Assembly: GCA_021785115.1 (NCBI GenBank)
Contig: JAJYGO010000292.1
Coordinates: forward strand, 1-9,187
DNA from: Chloroflexota bacterium
GTDB lineage: Bacteria > Chloroflexota > Limnocylindria > Limnocylindrales > CSP1-4
Length of the DNA: 9,187 nucleotides
Direction: 5' to 3'
The notes beneath the pieces are model-generated. The model did no database searches. It saw only the letters and a program-made list of their open reading frames with translations, and was not told the DNA's origin. Positions 1 through 5,748 of this stretch are shown here, piece after piece (position 1 is the stretch's first letter; each line of letters opens with the position of its first letter). Position numbers and translations under genes: made by a program.

Positions 1-506
1 CCGATCGCCGGCGCCGTCTGGCTCTGGTACAGGGCCATGTACCGCGGGATGCCGCCCTCGGCGGGCGCCTGGAAGAAGACGTCGGCCTCGGCGAGCCCCG
101 ACTGCGGCCGGGCGGCGGGCGCGTCGTCGATCATGACGGCCACGACGGGTCGCGTGGCCTCGGCGGCGGTCTCGAGGACGCCGTTCGTCGGGGACTCGAC
201 GAGCGGGACCGGCGTCGGAGACGGCGAGGGGGTCGGAGTCGCCGCCGGGCCCGGCGGGGTCGTCAGCGCCAGCGTGGGCGAGGGTGGCGCGGCGCTCGAT
301 GCGAGACCGCTGGCGGGCGTGGGCGGCGTGCCGGAACAGCTGTTGAGCAGCAGCAGCGCCACGAGGATGACGGCGATCGCGGCGACGAGCTGCGCGCGCC
401 CGTCGGGCGAGGTCAGTGCGTGGCGGACCCTGCGGCCGAGACGTCGGCGCATGCCGGCGACAAATCGAGGGCGGTCGGTGAGGTACCCCCGTGCCGGCGC
501 GACCAT
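1..506 (-). CDS. DUF3048 (YerB-like) membrane-anchored or lipoprotein, 5' part
   Basis: The reading frame opens at an ATG at 506 (minus) and runs off the left edge, giving 168 full residues. After a basic N-terminus (Arg-rich to about residue 28) comes a hydrophobic segment (about 39-55) ending in LLNSC with Cys57, which resembles a lipobox; an uncleaved membrane anchor is the alternative. A Thr/Pro/Ser/Ala linker follows (about 60-105). From about residue 119 the start of the DUF3048 domain is clear: RPVVAVMIDDAPAARPQSGL, then EADVFFQAPAEGGIPRYMALY. Similar motifs define the YerB/DUF3048 family, whose biochemical role is not settled. The catalytic or ligand-binding part lies outside the window. 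An ATG at 452 (Met19) is an alternative start, but the -10-like GCTACGAT just upstream of 506 favours the longer form as a leaderless gene. The domain call is confident; location and function are inferred. Confidence 0.85.
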   Translation of the reverse strand, partial: MVAPARGYLTDRPRFVAGMRRRLGRRVRHALTSPDGRAQLVAAIAVILVALLLLNSCSGTPPTPASGLASSAAPPSPTLALTTPPGPAATPTPSPSPTPVPLVESPTNGVLETAAEATRPVVAVMIDDAPAARPQSGLAEADVFFQAPAEGGIPRYMALYQSQTAPAI

Positions 507-514
507 TGCGGGGC

Positions 515-520
515 ATCGTA
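515..520 (-). promoter_or_regulatory. -10 box of the DUF3048 gene (probable leaderless promoter)
   Basis: Read on the minus strand the sequence is GC-TACGAT followed by 8 nt and then the ATG at 506. A TAnnnT hexamer at this distance places transcription start on or next to the start codon. No Shine-Dalgarno sequence is visible between the two. I see no convincing -35 box. The GCTACnnT core is shared with three other promoters in the window. Confidence 0.5.
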
Positions 521-589
521 GCAGCCGTCGGCGCTGCGCGGATGGCACGATTCGGCGCTGGCACCGGGATGGGGCGCACCTGCTGGGGC

Positions 590-595
590 TACCCT
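590..595 (+). promoter_or_regulatory. -10 box for the small repeat-protein gene
   Basis: GC-TACCCT fits the GCTACnnT pattern seen before other genes here. It would start transcription near 602-604 and leave a leader of about 45 nt that contains the SD-like GCGAGGGA. It is divergent from the -10 of the DUF3048 gene (515-520), so the 142-bp gap 507-648 would hold two back-to-back promoters. No -35 box is obvious. Confidence 0.35.
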
Positions 596-648
596 CAGAG
601 GCGACGTCGGTCGAGCTTCACGAGCTCGACGGAAGCGAGGGAAACGCG

Positions 649-1143
649 ATGCAAGAAGACGTGGAACGGACGGAACAGCCGTCCGTGGAGTCGATCGCGA
701 GGGATGCAGAGGTTCCGGCGGGGGCGGCCGGCGCGGAGCCGGGGCGTGACCGGTTCCGCGGGATCGGACAGCTCACGGCAGACCATTTCGAGCTGTCGTT
801 CGGCGCGGTCGGAATGGCGCGCGGACGGTCGATCTCGATCGGCCAGGCGGCGGTGGGGTTCGCCGCGGGCGACGAGGTGAGCGTGCGGCAGTCGTCTGCT
901 CGCCTCGTGCTCGCACGCGAGGCCGCGCGGGTCGAGATGTCGGCCGTCGCGACCGTCGCGGCCAACCAAGTGGACGTCGGGCGCGGGACCGCGGTCGCCG
1001 TCCTCATCGCGCGGCACGTCGAGGGCGACGTCAGGCCCCTGCTCGACTGGCGCGGCGGACTCGCGCTGGGCGTCGCGTTCGGGGTCGTGGCCACACTGCT
1101 CCGCCCCATCCGTGGATCGCGGGGCCGCCGCAGGCGGCGCTGA
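649..1143 (+). CDS. Small beta-repeat protein with C-terminal membrane anchor
   Basis: This is a 164-residue protein of unknown function. The ATG at 649 was chosen because GCGAGGGA (635-642) lies just upstream at SD spacing; the same frame is open much further upstream but overlaps the antisense DUF3048 gene. Residues 1-40 are acidic, Pro/Ala/Gly-rich and probably disordered. Residues 47-123 form five degenerate units of about 13-18 residues with alternating hydrophobic positions: FELSFGAVGMARGRS, ISIGQAAVGFAAGDE, a unit starting VSVRQSSARLV, VEMSAVATVAANQ and VDVGRGTAVAVLIARH. The pattern suggests a short beta-solenoid. A hydrophobic segment (about 136-151, GGLALGVAFGVVATLL) and an Arg-rich tail (RPIRGSRGRRRRR) follow, predicting a tail-anchored protein with its tail in the cytoplasm. 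I recall similar repeat proteins from Chloroflexota but no assigned role. It converges on the Zur-like gene with a 17-bp gap. Confidence 0.75.
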   Translation: MQEDVERTEQPSVESIARDAEVPAGAAGAEPGRDRFRGIGQLTADHFELSFGAVGMARGRSISIGQAAVGFAAGDEVSVRQSSARLVLAREAARVEMSAVATVAANQVDVGRGTAVAVLIARHVEGDVRPLLDWRGGLALGVAFGVVATLLRPIRGSRGRRRRR

Positions 1144-1160
1144 GGCGTGCCCGGTCGGTG

Positions 1161-1745
1161 CTAGGCGTCCTCGGCGACGCAGCGGTCGCAGCGCCCGTAG
1201 AAATCGAGCACGTGCGACGTCACGGAGAAGGCCTCGATCTCGGGTGATCCCGAGATCAGGCACGGCGACACCGGGCGGAGCTCGCCGCAGCCGAGGCAGA
1301 TCGCGTGCTCGTGGTGGCCGGTGCCGCAGTACGCGTACCCGACGGCACCCGAGCTCAGCGTGGCACGCTTGACCCGGCCGGCGAGGGTCAGCCGCTCGAG
1401 CGTCCGGTACACCGTCGCCAGGCTCGTCGCCTGTGCCCGCGTTCGCGCCTCGCGCAGGAGGTCCTCGGGCGTGCGGAGGCGGTTCGATGCGAGCATGACC
1501 TCGACGATCGCCCGCCGGGGGGCGGTGACGGACGGGCCGAGGATCGCGAGCGCCTCCGCGCGCTCAGCCCCGCGCGCCTCCGCGCGCTCGACCCCGCGCG
1601 CATCCGTCGCGGGCTCGGGCGCCGAGTCGCGCGCACCGCGGCCCGACTCCGACGCCTGAGCGGGCCCGGGCGCCTCGGGGATCGGGACTGTTCCGGTCGG
1701 AGACCTCTGCGCCCCGGGAGTGCGCCTGGCAGTGCTCTCGATCAT
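1161..1745 (-). CDS. Fur-family metalloregulator, Zur/FurB-like
   Basis: This 194-residue repressor of the Fur family starts at the ATG at 1745, which overlaps the transporter stop codon as ATGA and is preceded by GAGGGG. Residues 1-70 are a Ser/Pro/Ala/Arg/Glu-rich extension not usual in the family. The winged-helix DNA-binding domain spans about 72-135 and contains SLATVYRTLERLTLAGRV. The ligand pattern matches zinc sensors: C140-x3-HHEH (144-147), C150-x2-C153, H178 and C186-x2-C189. In Mycobacterium FurB/Zur, Cys, His, His and Asp form the regulatory zinc site, and the two CxxC pairs form the structural site; the Cys four residues before HHxH is present here and absent from classical Fur. 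The Asp ligand and the usual acidic ligand after the second CxxC partner are not obvious. Together with a Zur-box-like operator on the same operon this points to zinc, but nickel or manganese cannot be excluded. Family confidence is high, metal specificity moderate. Confidence 0.9.
   Translation of the reverse strand: MIESTARRTPGAQRSPTGTVPIPEAPGPAQASESGRGARDSAPEPATDARGVERAEARGAERAEALAILGPSVTAPRRAIVEVMLASNRLRTPEDLLREARTRAQATSLATVYRTLERLTLAGRVKRATLSSGAVGYAYCGTGHHEHAICLGCGELRPVSPCLISGSPEIEAFSVTSHVLDFYGRCDRCVAEDA
1552..1599. repeat. 24-bp tandem duplication in the regulator's N-terminal extension
   Basis: There are two adjacent 24-bp units (1552-1575 and 1576-1599) that differ at only two bases. 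They encode RGVERAEA and RGAERAEA (residues 50-57 and 58-65) of the Fur-family protein. The length is a multiple of three, so the frame is kept. It lies in a low-complexity Ala/Arg/Glu stretch upstream of the DNA-binding domain and looks like a recent in-frame slippage or duplication. Confidence 0.8.
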
Positions 1746-2653
1746 CGCCCGCGCCCCTCGACGCGCATGGGCAGCCGGCGCACGGCGCGCACGAAGCTTC
1801 CCGCGGCGATGACGGCGACGATGAACGCGACGAGGATCAGGCCGGCGTTCACGCTGTCGAGGTTCGGGATGGCGAGGCCTGTCGGGATCCCGCGGTCGAG
1901 CGTGTCGGCCACGCCCGGGAACGCCAGCGAGACGAACCCCCACGCGGCGAACAGCATGCCGCCGTAGAGGAGCGTGTTGCCGGCGACGGCCCGTGAGACG
2001 TAGTTCATCGCCTGCTCGCCGAAGCCGCGGGTCCGCATCCACGCGCCGATCGCCGCGCCCGCCGCCGCCTGGACGAGCATCGTGCCGATGCCGAACAGCA
2101 GACCCGGCAGGAACGCAACCGCCGCGTTGGGCATGGCCGGTGCCAGCACCGTGTAGATGATGATCGCGAACGCGCCCGTTCCCCAGCCGGCGACGAAGCC
2201 GTGGACCAGCGTCATCCGGAGCGGGATGGGCCGGCCGGCGCCGGGCTCGAGGATTCCCGCGGTACCGTCCTGCGGCCCCAGCCGGAAGGCCCGATGGAGG
2301 AGTTCCTCGAACCACTCGGTGAGATGCAGCTCCCGTCCGAGGCGCAGGATGTACGCGCCCGACACCGCCATGACGATCCCGACGAGCAGGTCGATCACCG
2401 CGTTCAGCTCGCCGCTCGCGAGGATCGGCGCGAGCGCCAGGTAGGCCAGCTCCGACGCGATCGCGCGCTGCAGCGTGAACGCCGCGGAGAAGAGGAGCCC
2501 GGCCTCCAGGCCGCGCCGCCCGGATGCCGCACCGATCGCGTAGCTCACGGTGATCGGCCACGTGTGCTCGTCCGGCGTGATCCCGTGGAGGATGCCGAGC
2601 AGCAGCGCCGTGACGAGCACGGGGACGATGCCCTCGGGGTGGGGGGTCAGCAT
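1742..2653 (-). CDS. NicO/UreH-like multi-pass membrane protein, probable metal transporter
   Basis: This 303-residue integral membrane protein starts at the ATG at 2653. About six to seven hydrophobic segments are visible (about 8-28, 50-72, 84-104, 147-170, 180-203, 222-246 and 267-288). The first helix carries LLGILHGITPDEHTWPITVS, where H23-x4-D28-x-H30 resembles the HX4DH signature of NiCoT, RcnA/NicO and UreH-type nickel/cobalt carriers. A second His occurs at the equivalent place in the second half (LVHGFVAGWGTG, H151), suggesting two related halves. The protein is first in an operon with the Zur-like regulator (ATGA overlap), and the promoter has a Zur-box-like site, so transport of zinc, nickel or cobalt is the best inference. 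Direction of transport cannot be read from the sequence. Distant TauE/SafE-like exporters are the alternative. The start has only a weak SD (GGAG about 11 nt upstream). Confidence 0.75.
   Translation of the reverse strand: MLTPHPEGIVPVLVTALLLGILHGITPDEHTWPITVSYAIGAASGRRGLEAGLLFSAAFTLQRAIASELAYLALAPILASGELNAVIDLLVGIVMAVSGAYILRLGRELHLTEWFEELLHRAFRLGPQDGTAGILEPGAGRPIPLRMTLVHGFVAGWGTGAFAIIIYTVLAPAMPNAAVAFLPGLLFGIGTMLVQAAAGAAIGAWMRTRGFGEQAMNYVSRAVAGNTLLYGGMLFAAWGFVSLAFPGVADTLDRGIPTGLAIPNLDSVNAGLILVAFIVAVIAAGSFVRAVRRLPMRVEGRGR
1754..1759 (-). promoter_or_regulatory. Ribosome binding site of the Zur-like gene
   Basis: On the minus strand GAGGGG lies 8 nt before the ATG at 1745, inside the 3' end of the transporter gene. 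It supports that ATG as the true start, and thus the long N-terminal extension, and suggests coupled translation through the ATGA overlap. Confidence 0.5.
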
Positions 2654-2678
2654 CGGCAGCGGGGCTCCGGCTCGTGTT

Positions 2679-2693
2679 TGAGAATGAGTCGCA
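2679..2693 (-). promoter_or_regulatory. Putative Zur/Fur box controlling the transporter-regulator operon
   Basis: The plus-strand sequence TGAGAATGAGTCGCA matches the actinobacterial-type Zur box TGAAAATGATTTTCA at 11 of 15 positions and the Fur-type 7-1-7 box TGATAATnATTATCA at 10 of 14. It contains the inverted repeat AATG-N5-CATT (2683-2695). It sits 12 bp downstream of the proposed -10 (2706-2711), about +6 to +20 of the transcript, where binding would block initiation. The operon encodes its own likely repressor. The match is by eye against remembered consensus sequences. Confidence 0.5.
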
Positions 2694-2705
2694 TTTGCAG
2701 GGAGG

Positions 2706-2735
2706 ATGATGGCACGCGGGCGCGGCCCCCGTCAA
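2706..2735 (-). promoter_or_regulatory. Promoter of the transporter-Zur-like operon
   Basis: Reading the minus strand, TTGACG (2735-2730) is followed by an 18-bp spacer and CATCAT (2711-2706). The -35 matches the sigma-70-type TTGACA at 5 of 6 positions and the -10 matches TATAAT at 4 of 6. The predicted transcript has a leader of about 45 nt, and the Zur-like box overlaps its start. Unlike the other promoters in the window, this one has a recognisable -35. Confidence 0.45.
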
Positions 2736-2888
2736 GAGGCGTCCCTTCAGGAGTCCCTTCACGGGTGCCCGGAGCGTGGGGCGGGCCGCCGTCCGTGCCG
2801 CCGCTCGACGCCATTCCTCTCGCACCAACGGCCACCCGGCCCGCACCTCGCTGCCTTCCGGCAGAGCGAGACCGTCAACGCCATCCGC

Positions 2889-2894
2889 TACACT
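2889..2894 (+). promoter_or_regulatory. -10 box of the sugar operon (probable leaderless promoter)
   Basis: GC-TACACT lies 7 nt before the GTG at 2902, so the mRNA should begin at or beside the start codon. No SD and no clear -35 are seen. The same heptamer, CTACACT, precedes the glycosyltransferase gene at 8341-8347. Confidence 0.55.
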
Positions 2895-2901
2895 CGCGCT
2901 C

Positions 2902-3516
2902 GTGATCCACCCATCTGCCGACGTCTCGCCGGAGGCTCGCATCGGCGAGCGCACCAGCATCTGGAACCGCGCGCAGGTCCGCGAGGGCGTCGTGATCGGC
3001 GACGACTGCATCCTCGGCAAGGACGTCTACGTCGACTTCGGCGTCCAGATCGGCGACCGCTGCAAGATCCAGAACGGCGCGCTCGTGTATCACGGCGTGA
3101 CCGTCGGGACGGGCGTCTTCATCGGTCCCGGCGCGATCCTGACGAACGACCGCTTTCCCCGGAGCATCACGGCCGACGGTGCCCTGGCCGGCGCGGACGA
3201 CTGGACCGTGAGCACGATCACGCTCGGCTACGGCTGCTCGATCGGCGCGGGGGCGATCGTCGTGGCCGGCAACGACGTCGGACGGTTCGCCACGGTGGGC
3301 GCCGGCGCCGTGGTCACGCGCCGCGTCCCAGACCACGCGCTGGTGGCCGGCAATCCGGCACGCCGCCTCGGCTGGGTGTGTGCCTGCGGCCAGCGACTGG
3401 CCGGCGCGGCAGGGGAGCAGTTTGCGGCCGACGGAGAGGGCGAGGCCCACTGCCCGGCGTGCGGCCGCCACTACATGATTGGTGTGGAGGGATGCAGGGA
3501 GACGGTCGCCCGGTGA
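2902..3516 (+). CDS. wbpD: WbpD-like UDP-sugar 3-N-acetyltransferase with zinc-ribbon-like tail
   Basis: This 204-residue left-handed beta-helix acetyltransferase should transfer acetyl from acetyl-CoA to the 3-amino group of UDP-GlcNAc3N(A), making UDP-GlcNAc3NAcA in the cytoplasm. The GTG at 2902 is chosen because it yields the family's usual N-terminus (VIHPSADVSPEARIGERTSI) and follows a -10 box by 7 nt. Hexapeptide repeats run from about 4 to 80 and 103 to 140 (ARIG, VVIG, VQIG, VFIGPGAI, CSIGAGAI, ATVGAGAV). The loop TNDRFPRS (81-88) is typical of the WbpD/WlbB group, and VAGNPARRLG closes the fold. A C-terminal CAC (160-162) and CPAC (184-187) resemble a zinc ribbon. It is the first gene of a five-gene cluster, and the aminotransferase starts 43 bp downstream. 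The family is clear; the exact substrate rests on gene context. Confidence 0.9.
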   Translation: MIHPSADVSPEARIGERTSIWNRAQVREGVVIGDDCILGKDVYVDFGVQIGDRCKIQNGALVYHGVTVGTGVFIGPGAILTNDRFPRSITADGALAGADDWTVSTITLGYGCSIGAGAIVVAGNDVGRFATVGAGAVVTRRVPDHALVAGNPARRLGWVCACGQRLAGAAGEQFAADGEGEAHCPACGRHYMIGVEGCRETVAR

Positions 3517-3547
3517 CGGCGACGGTCCCGCGACCCGCGCCCTAGAC

Positions 3548-3552
3548 GGAGG
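3548..3552 (+). promoter_or_regulatory. Ribosome binding site deciding the aminotransferase start
   Basis: GGAGG lies 7 nt before the GTG at 3560. It supports this start over an in-frame ATG at 3479, which would overlap the end of the acetyltransferase gene and add residues not expected in the family. Confidence 0.7.
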
Positions 3553-3559
3553 CCAGCTC

Positions 3560-4729
3560 GTGATCCCCATCTCGAAACCCGACATCGGTGCGGCCGAGGA
3601 GGCCGCCGTCCTCGACGTCCTGCGCTCGGGCATGCTCGCGATGGGCCGCCGGACGGCCGACTTCGAGGCCGCCTGGGCCGCCTACTGCGGCGTCGGCCAC
3701 GCGGTCATGATGTCGAACGGCACCGTGACCACCGAGGCGATCCTGCGCATGCTCGGGATCGGCCGGGGCGACGAGGTCATCACCGTCAGCTTCAGCTTCA
3801 ACGCGACGGTGAGCACGATCCTCCAGGCCGGTGCCACGCCGGTGTTCGTCGACGTGCGGGAATCCGACTTCACGATGGACCCCGACCTGGTCGAGGCGGC
3901 GATCACGCCCCGGACGCGCGCGATCATGCCGGTGCACCTGTACGGCCTGATGGCGGACATGGACCCACTGCTCGCGATCGCGCGCCGCCACGGGCTCCAC
4001 GTCATCGAGGACGCGGCGCAGGCGCACGGCGCGACGTACCACGGCCGCCGGGCGGGCTCGTTCGGGCCCGCGATGTTCAGCCTGTACGCGACGAAGAACC
4101 TCATGACCGGCGAGGGCGGGATCGCGACGACCGACGACGACGAGCTGGCCGACCGGCTGCGGCTGTACCGCAACCACGGCATGCGGCGCCGCTATCACCA
4201 CGACGAGCTCGGCACGAACTTCAAGCCGACCGACCTCGCGGCGGCGATCGGGCTGGCCCAGCTGCCGCGCCTCGAGGAGCGGACGGAGCAGCGCCGGCGC
4301 AACGCCGAGCGGCTGACCGCCGGGCTGGCCGGCTACCTCACGCCGGTCGTGCCGCAGGGCCGCGGCCATGTCTGGCACCAGTACACGATGCGGTTCCCCG
4401 GCGAGCGGGATCGCGTGGTCGAGGGGCTGACCGAGCGCGGGATCGGCTCGCTGATCTACTACCCCGTCCCCATCCACCGCCAGTCCTACCTCCAGTCGTA
4501 CGTTCCCGGCGCCGCCGACCTGCCGCTGCCGGTCACGGACCGGCTCGCGGCCGAGGTGCTGTCGATCCCGGTTCACCCCATGCTGTCGGACGCCGACATC
4601 GATGCGATCGTCCGCGCCGTGCGCGAGGTCGCCACGCCGGCCGACGGCGGGGCCGCTGCCGCGGTGGCGACCGGCCCCGGCAGCGCGGGCGGCCGGACAG
4701 CGGAGCGGTCCGGGACGGGCGCGCCGTGA
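3560..4729 (+). CDS. wbpE: WbpE-like PLP aminotransferase (DegT/DnrJ/EryC1/StrS)
   Basis: This 389-residue sugar aminotransferase should convert the 3-keto UDP-sugar made by the neighbouring oxidoreductase into the 3-amino sugar, with glutamate as the usual donor in WbpE. The GTG start at 3560 follows GGAGG and gives the family-typical IPISKPDIGAAEEAAVLDVL. Visible motifs are the PLP phosphate-binding region SNGTVTTEA (52-60), VIEDAAQAHGA (148-158; Asp151 would bind the pyridine nitrogen), SLYATKNLMTGEGG (174-187) with K179 as the Schiff-base lysine, and GTNFKPTDLAAAIGLAQL (218-235). The last 30 or so residues (Gly/Ala-rich) are a disordered tail beyond the normal fold. Its stop overlaps the next gene (GTGA). 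Fold and class are certain; C3 specificity is inferred from the pathway. Confidence 0.92.
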   Translation: MIPISKPDIGAAEEAAVLDVLRSGMLAMGRRTADFEAAWAAYCGVGHAVMMSNGTVTTEAILRMLGIGRGDEVITVSFSFNATVSTILQAGATPVFVDVRESDFTMDPDLVEAAITPRTRAIMPVHLYGLMADMDPLLAIARRHGLHVIEDAAQAHGATYHGRRAGSFGPAMFSLYATKNLMTGEGGIATTDDDELADRLRLYRNHGMRRRYHHDELGTNFKPTDLAAAIGLAQLPRLEERTEQRRRNAERLTAGLAGYLTPVVPQGRGHVWHQYTMRFPGERDRVVEGLTERGIGSLIYYPVPIHRQSYLQSYVPGAADLPLPVTDRLAAEVLSIPVHPMLSDADIDAIVRAVREVATPADGGAAAAVATGPGSAGGRTAERSGTGAP

Positions 4730-5748
4730 GTCCGCGGCTCCGGGTCGGGCTCGCCGGGCTCGGCTCGATGGGGCGCAACCACCTGCGCAACCTCGCGTCG
4801 CGCGACGACGTCGACCTCGTGGCGGTCGCGGACCCCAGCGAGGCCGCGGTGACCGCAGCGACCGAGCAGGTCCCCGCGCACGCCTACGCCGACCCGCTCG
4901 AGATGCTCGAGGAGGAGCGGCTCGACGCGCTCGTCGTCGCCGCGCCGACGACGCTGCACCACTCGATCGCGCTGGCCGCGATCGAGCGGTCCGTGCCGGT
5001 CCTCGTCGAGAAGCCCCTTGCCACGACCGTCGCCGAGGGGCGCGAGCTCGTCGAGGCGGCCGAGCGGCGGGGCGTCCTGCTGCAGGCCGGGCACATCGAG
5101 CGCTTCAACCCCGCCGTCCTCGCGCTCGGCGAGCGGCTCCGGGGCGGGGCGCTCAGCCGGATCTACAGCATCAAGACCCTGCGCGGCGGGCCGTTCCCGG
5201 CGCGCATCCGCGACGTCGGCGTCGCGGTGGATCTCGCCACCCACGACGTCGACATCATGTGCCACCTCGCCGGCGCCCGGCCGGACCGCGTCTATGCCGA
5301 GACCACGCAGCACGTCCACACCTCGCACGAGGACCTCGCGTTCGGGCTGCTCCACTTCCCGGGCGGCACGGTCGGCCTGCTCGACGTCAACTGGCTGACG
5401 CCCGAGAAGCAGCGGAGCATCACGGTCCTCGGCGAGGAGGGCATGTTCCGGGTCGACTACCTCTCGCAGACCCTCACGTTCACGCGCGGCGCCGCCGAGC
5501 TCAGCCCCACGTACCTCGACGGGTACGCCCCGACGTTCGCCGGCGAGACCGTGCAGCTGCCCGTGACGCCTGCCGAGCCCCTGCGCCGGGAGCTCGACGC
5601 CTTCTTCGACGCCGTCCGGTCCGGCGGCCCGGCGGTCATTTCCGGGTCCGACGGTCTCTGGGCCGTCGCGCTCGCCAACCTGCTGCTCGAAGCCGCGGCG
5701 GCCCACCGTCCCGTCGCCGTCCATCCACCGGAGGTCGCCCGCGCATGA
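4726..5748 (+). CDS. wbpB: WbpB/GnnA-like UDP-N-acetylhexosamine 3-dehydrogenase (Gfo/Idh/MocA)
   Basis: This 340-residue NAD(P)-dependent oxidoreductase is predicted to oxidise the 3'-hydroxyl of UDP-GlcNAc or UDP-GlcNAcA to the ketone used by the aminotransferase. The GTG start shares a 4-base overlap (GTGA) with the previous stop, and the end overlaps the next start (ATGA). The Rossmann domain starts at once: VGLAGLGSMGRNHLRNL with GxGxxG at 11-16. VEKPLAT (94-100) is the conserved EKP motif. In the substrate domain, GHIERFNPAV (122-131), SIKTLRGGPFPARIRDVGV (148-166) and DLATHDVDIM (169-178, with the Asp-x3-His pair) recall the GnnA/UDP-GlcNAc 3-dehydrogenase branch. Whether it acts before or after C6 oxidation cannot be read directly. 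The family is certain; the substrate is probable. Confidence 0.88.
   Translation: MSPRLRVGLAGLGSMGRNHLRNLASRDDVDLVAVADPSEAAVTAATEQVPAHAYADPLEMLEEERLDALVVAAPTTLHHSIALAAIERSVPVLVEKPLATTVAEGRELVEAAERRGVLLQAGHIERFNPAVLALGERLRGGALSRIYSIKTLRGGPFPARIRDVGVAVDLATHDVDIMCHLAGARPDRVYAETTQHVHTSHEDLAFGLLHFPGGTVGLLDVNWLTPEKQRSITVLGEEGMFRVDYLSQTLTFTRGAAELSPTYLDGYAPTFAGETVQLPVTPAEPLRRELDAFFDAVRSGGPAVISGSDGLWAVALANLLLEAAAAHRPVAVHPPEVARA
5730..5734 (+). promoter_or_regulatory. Ribosome binding site of the dehydrogenase gene
   Basis: GGAGG lies 10 nt before the ATG at 5745, within the last codons of the oxidoreductase gene. With the ATGA overlap it suggests coupled translation and fixes the start of the 460-residue dehydrogenase. 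Confidence 0.6.

Larger units (their letters stand above)
2654..2901. other. Divergent intergenic region between metal and sugar operons
   Basis: This 248-bp non-coding gap has promoter elements for both directions: TTGACG/CATCAT and a Zur-like box for the minus operon, and CTACACT at the extreme right for the plus operon. A short open frame on the minus strand (2647-2835) has no SD and no recognisable product. GTCCCTTCA occurs twice 12 bp apart (2741-2749 and 2753-2761). The stretch around 2672-2700 is noticeably less GC-rich than the rest of the window. Confidence 0.7.

Noticed and set aside
37..648. Long open frame on the plus strand opposite the DUF3048 gene, continuing into the small repeat protein
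   Set aside because: Its translation is low-complexity Arg/Ser/Gly with no family features, while the opposite strand has a clear DUF3048 domain. Only the part from 649 is kept as a gene.
1124..1138. GCCGCC-GCA-GGCGGC hairpin near the end of the small repeat-protein gene as a terminator
   Set aside because: It lies within the coding sequence for the Arg tail, has only a 6-bp stem and has no following T-tract. Such stems are frequent by chance at this GC content.
1144..1160. Bidirectional terminator between the convergent genes
   Set aside because: The gap is only 17 bp and has neither an inverted repeat nor a T-run.
2647..2835. 62-residue open frame on the minus strand upstream of the transporter
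   Set aside because: It covers the promoter and operator, has no SD and has a proline/glycine-rich translation with no motif. It also runs into the transporter start in another frame.
4573..5724. 383-residue open frame on the minus strand
   Set aside because: It is antisense to the oxidoreductase, with a composition full of Arg, Asp, Gly and Val expected from reading high-GC codons backwards, and has no recognisable motif.
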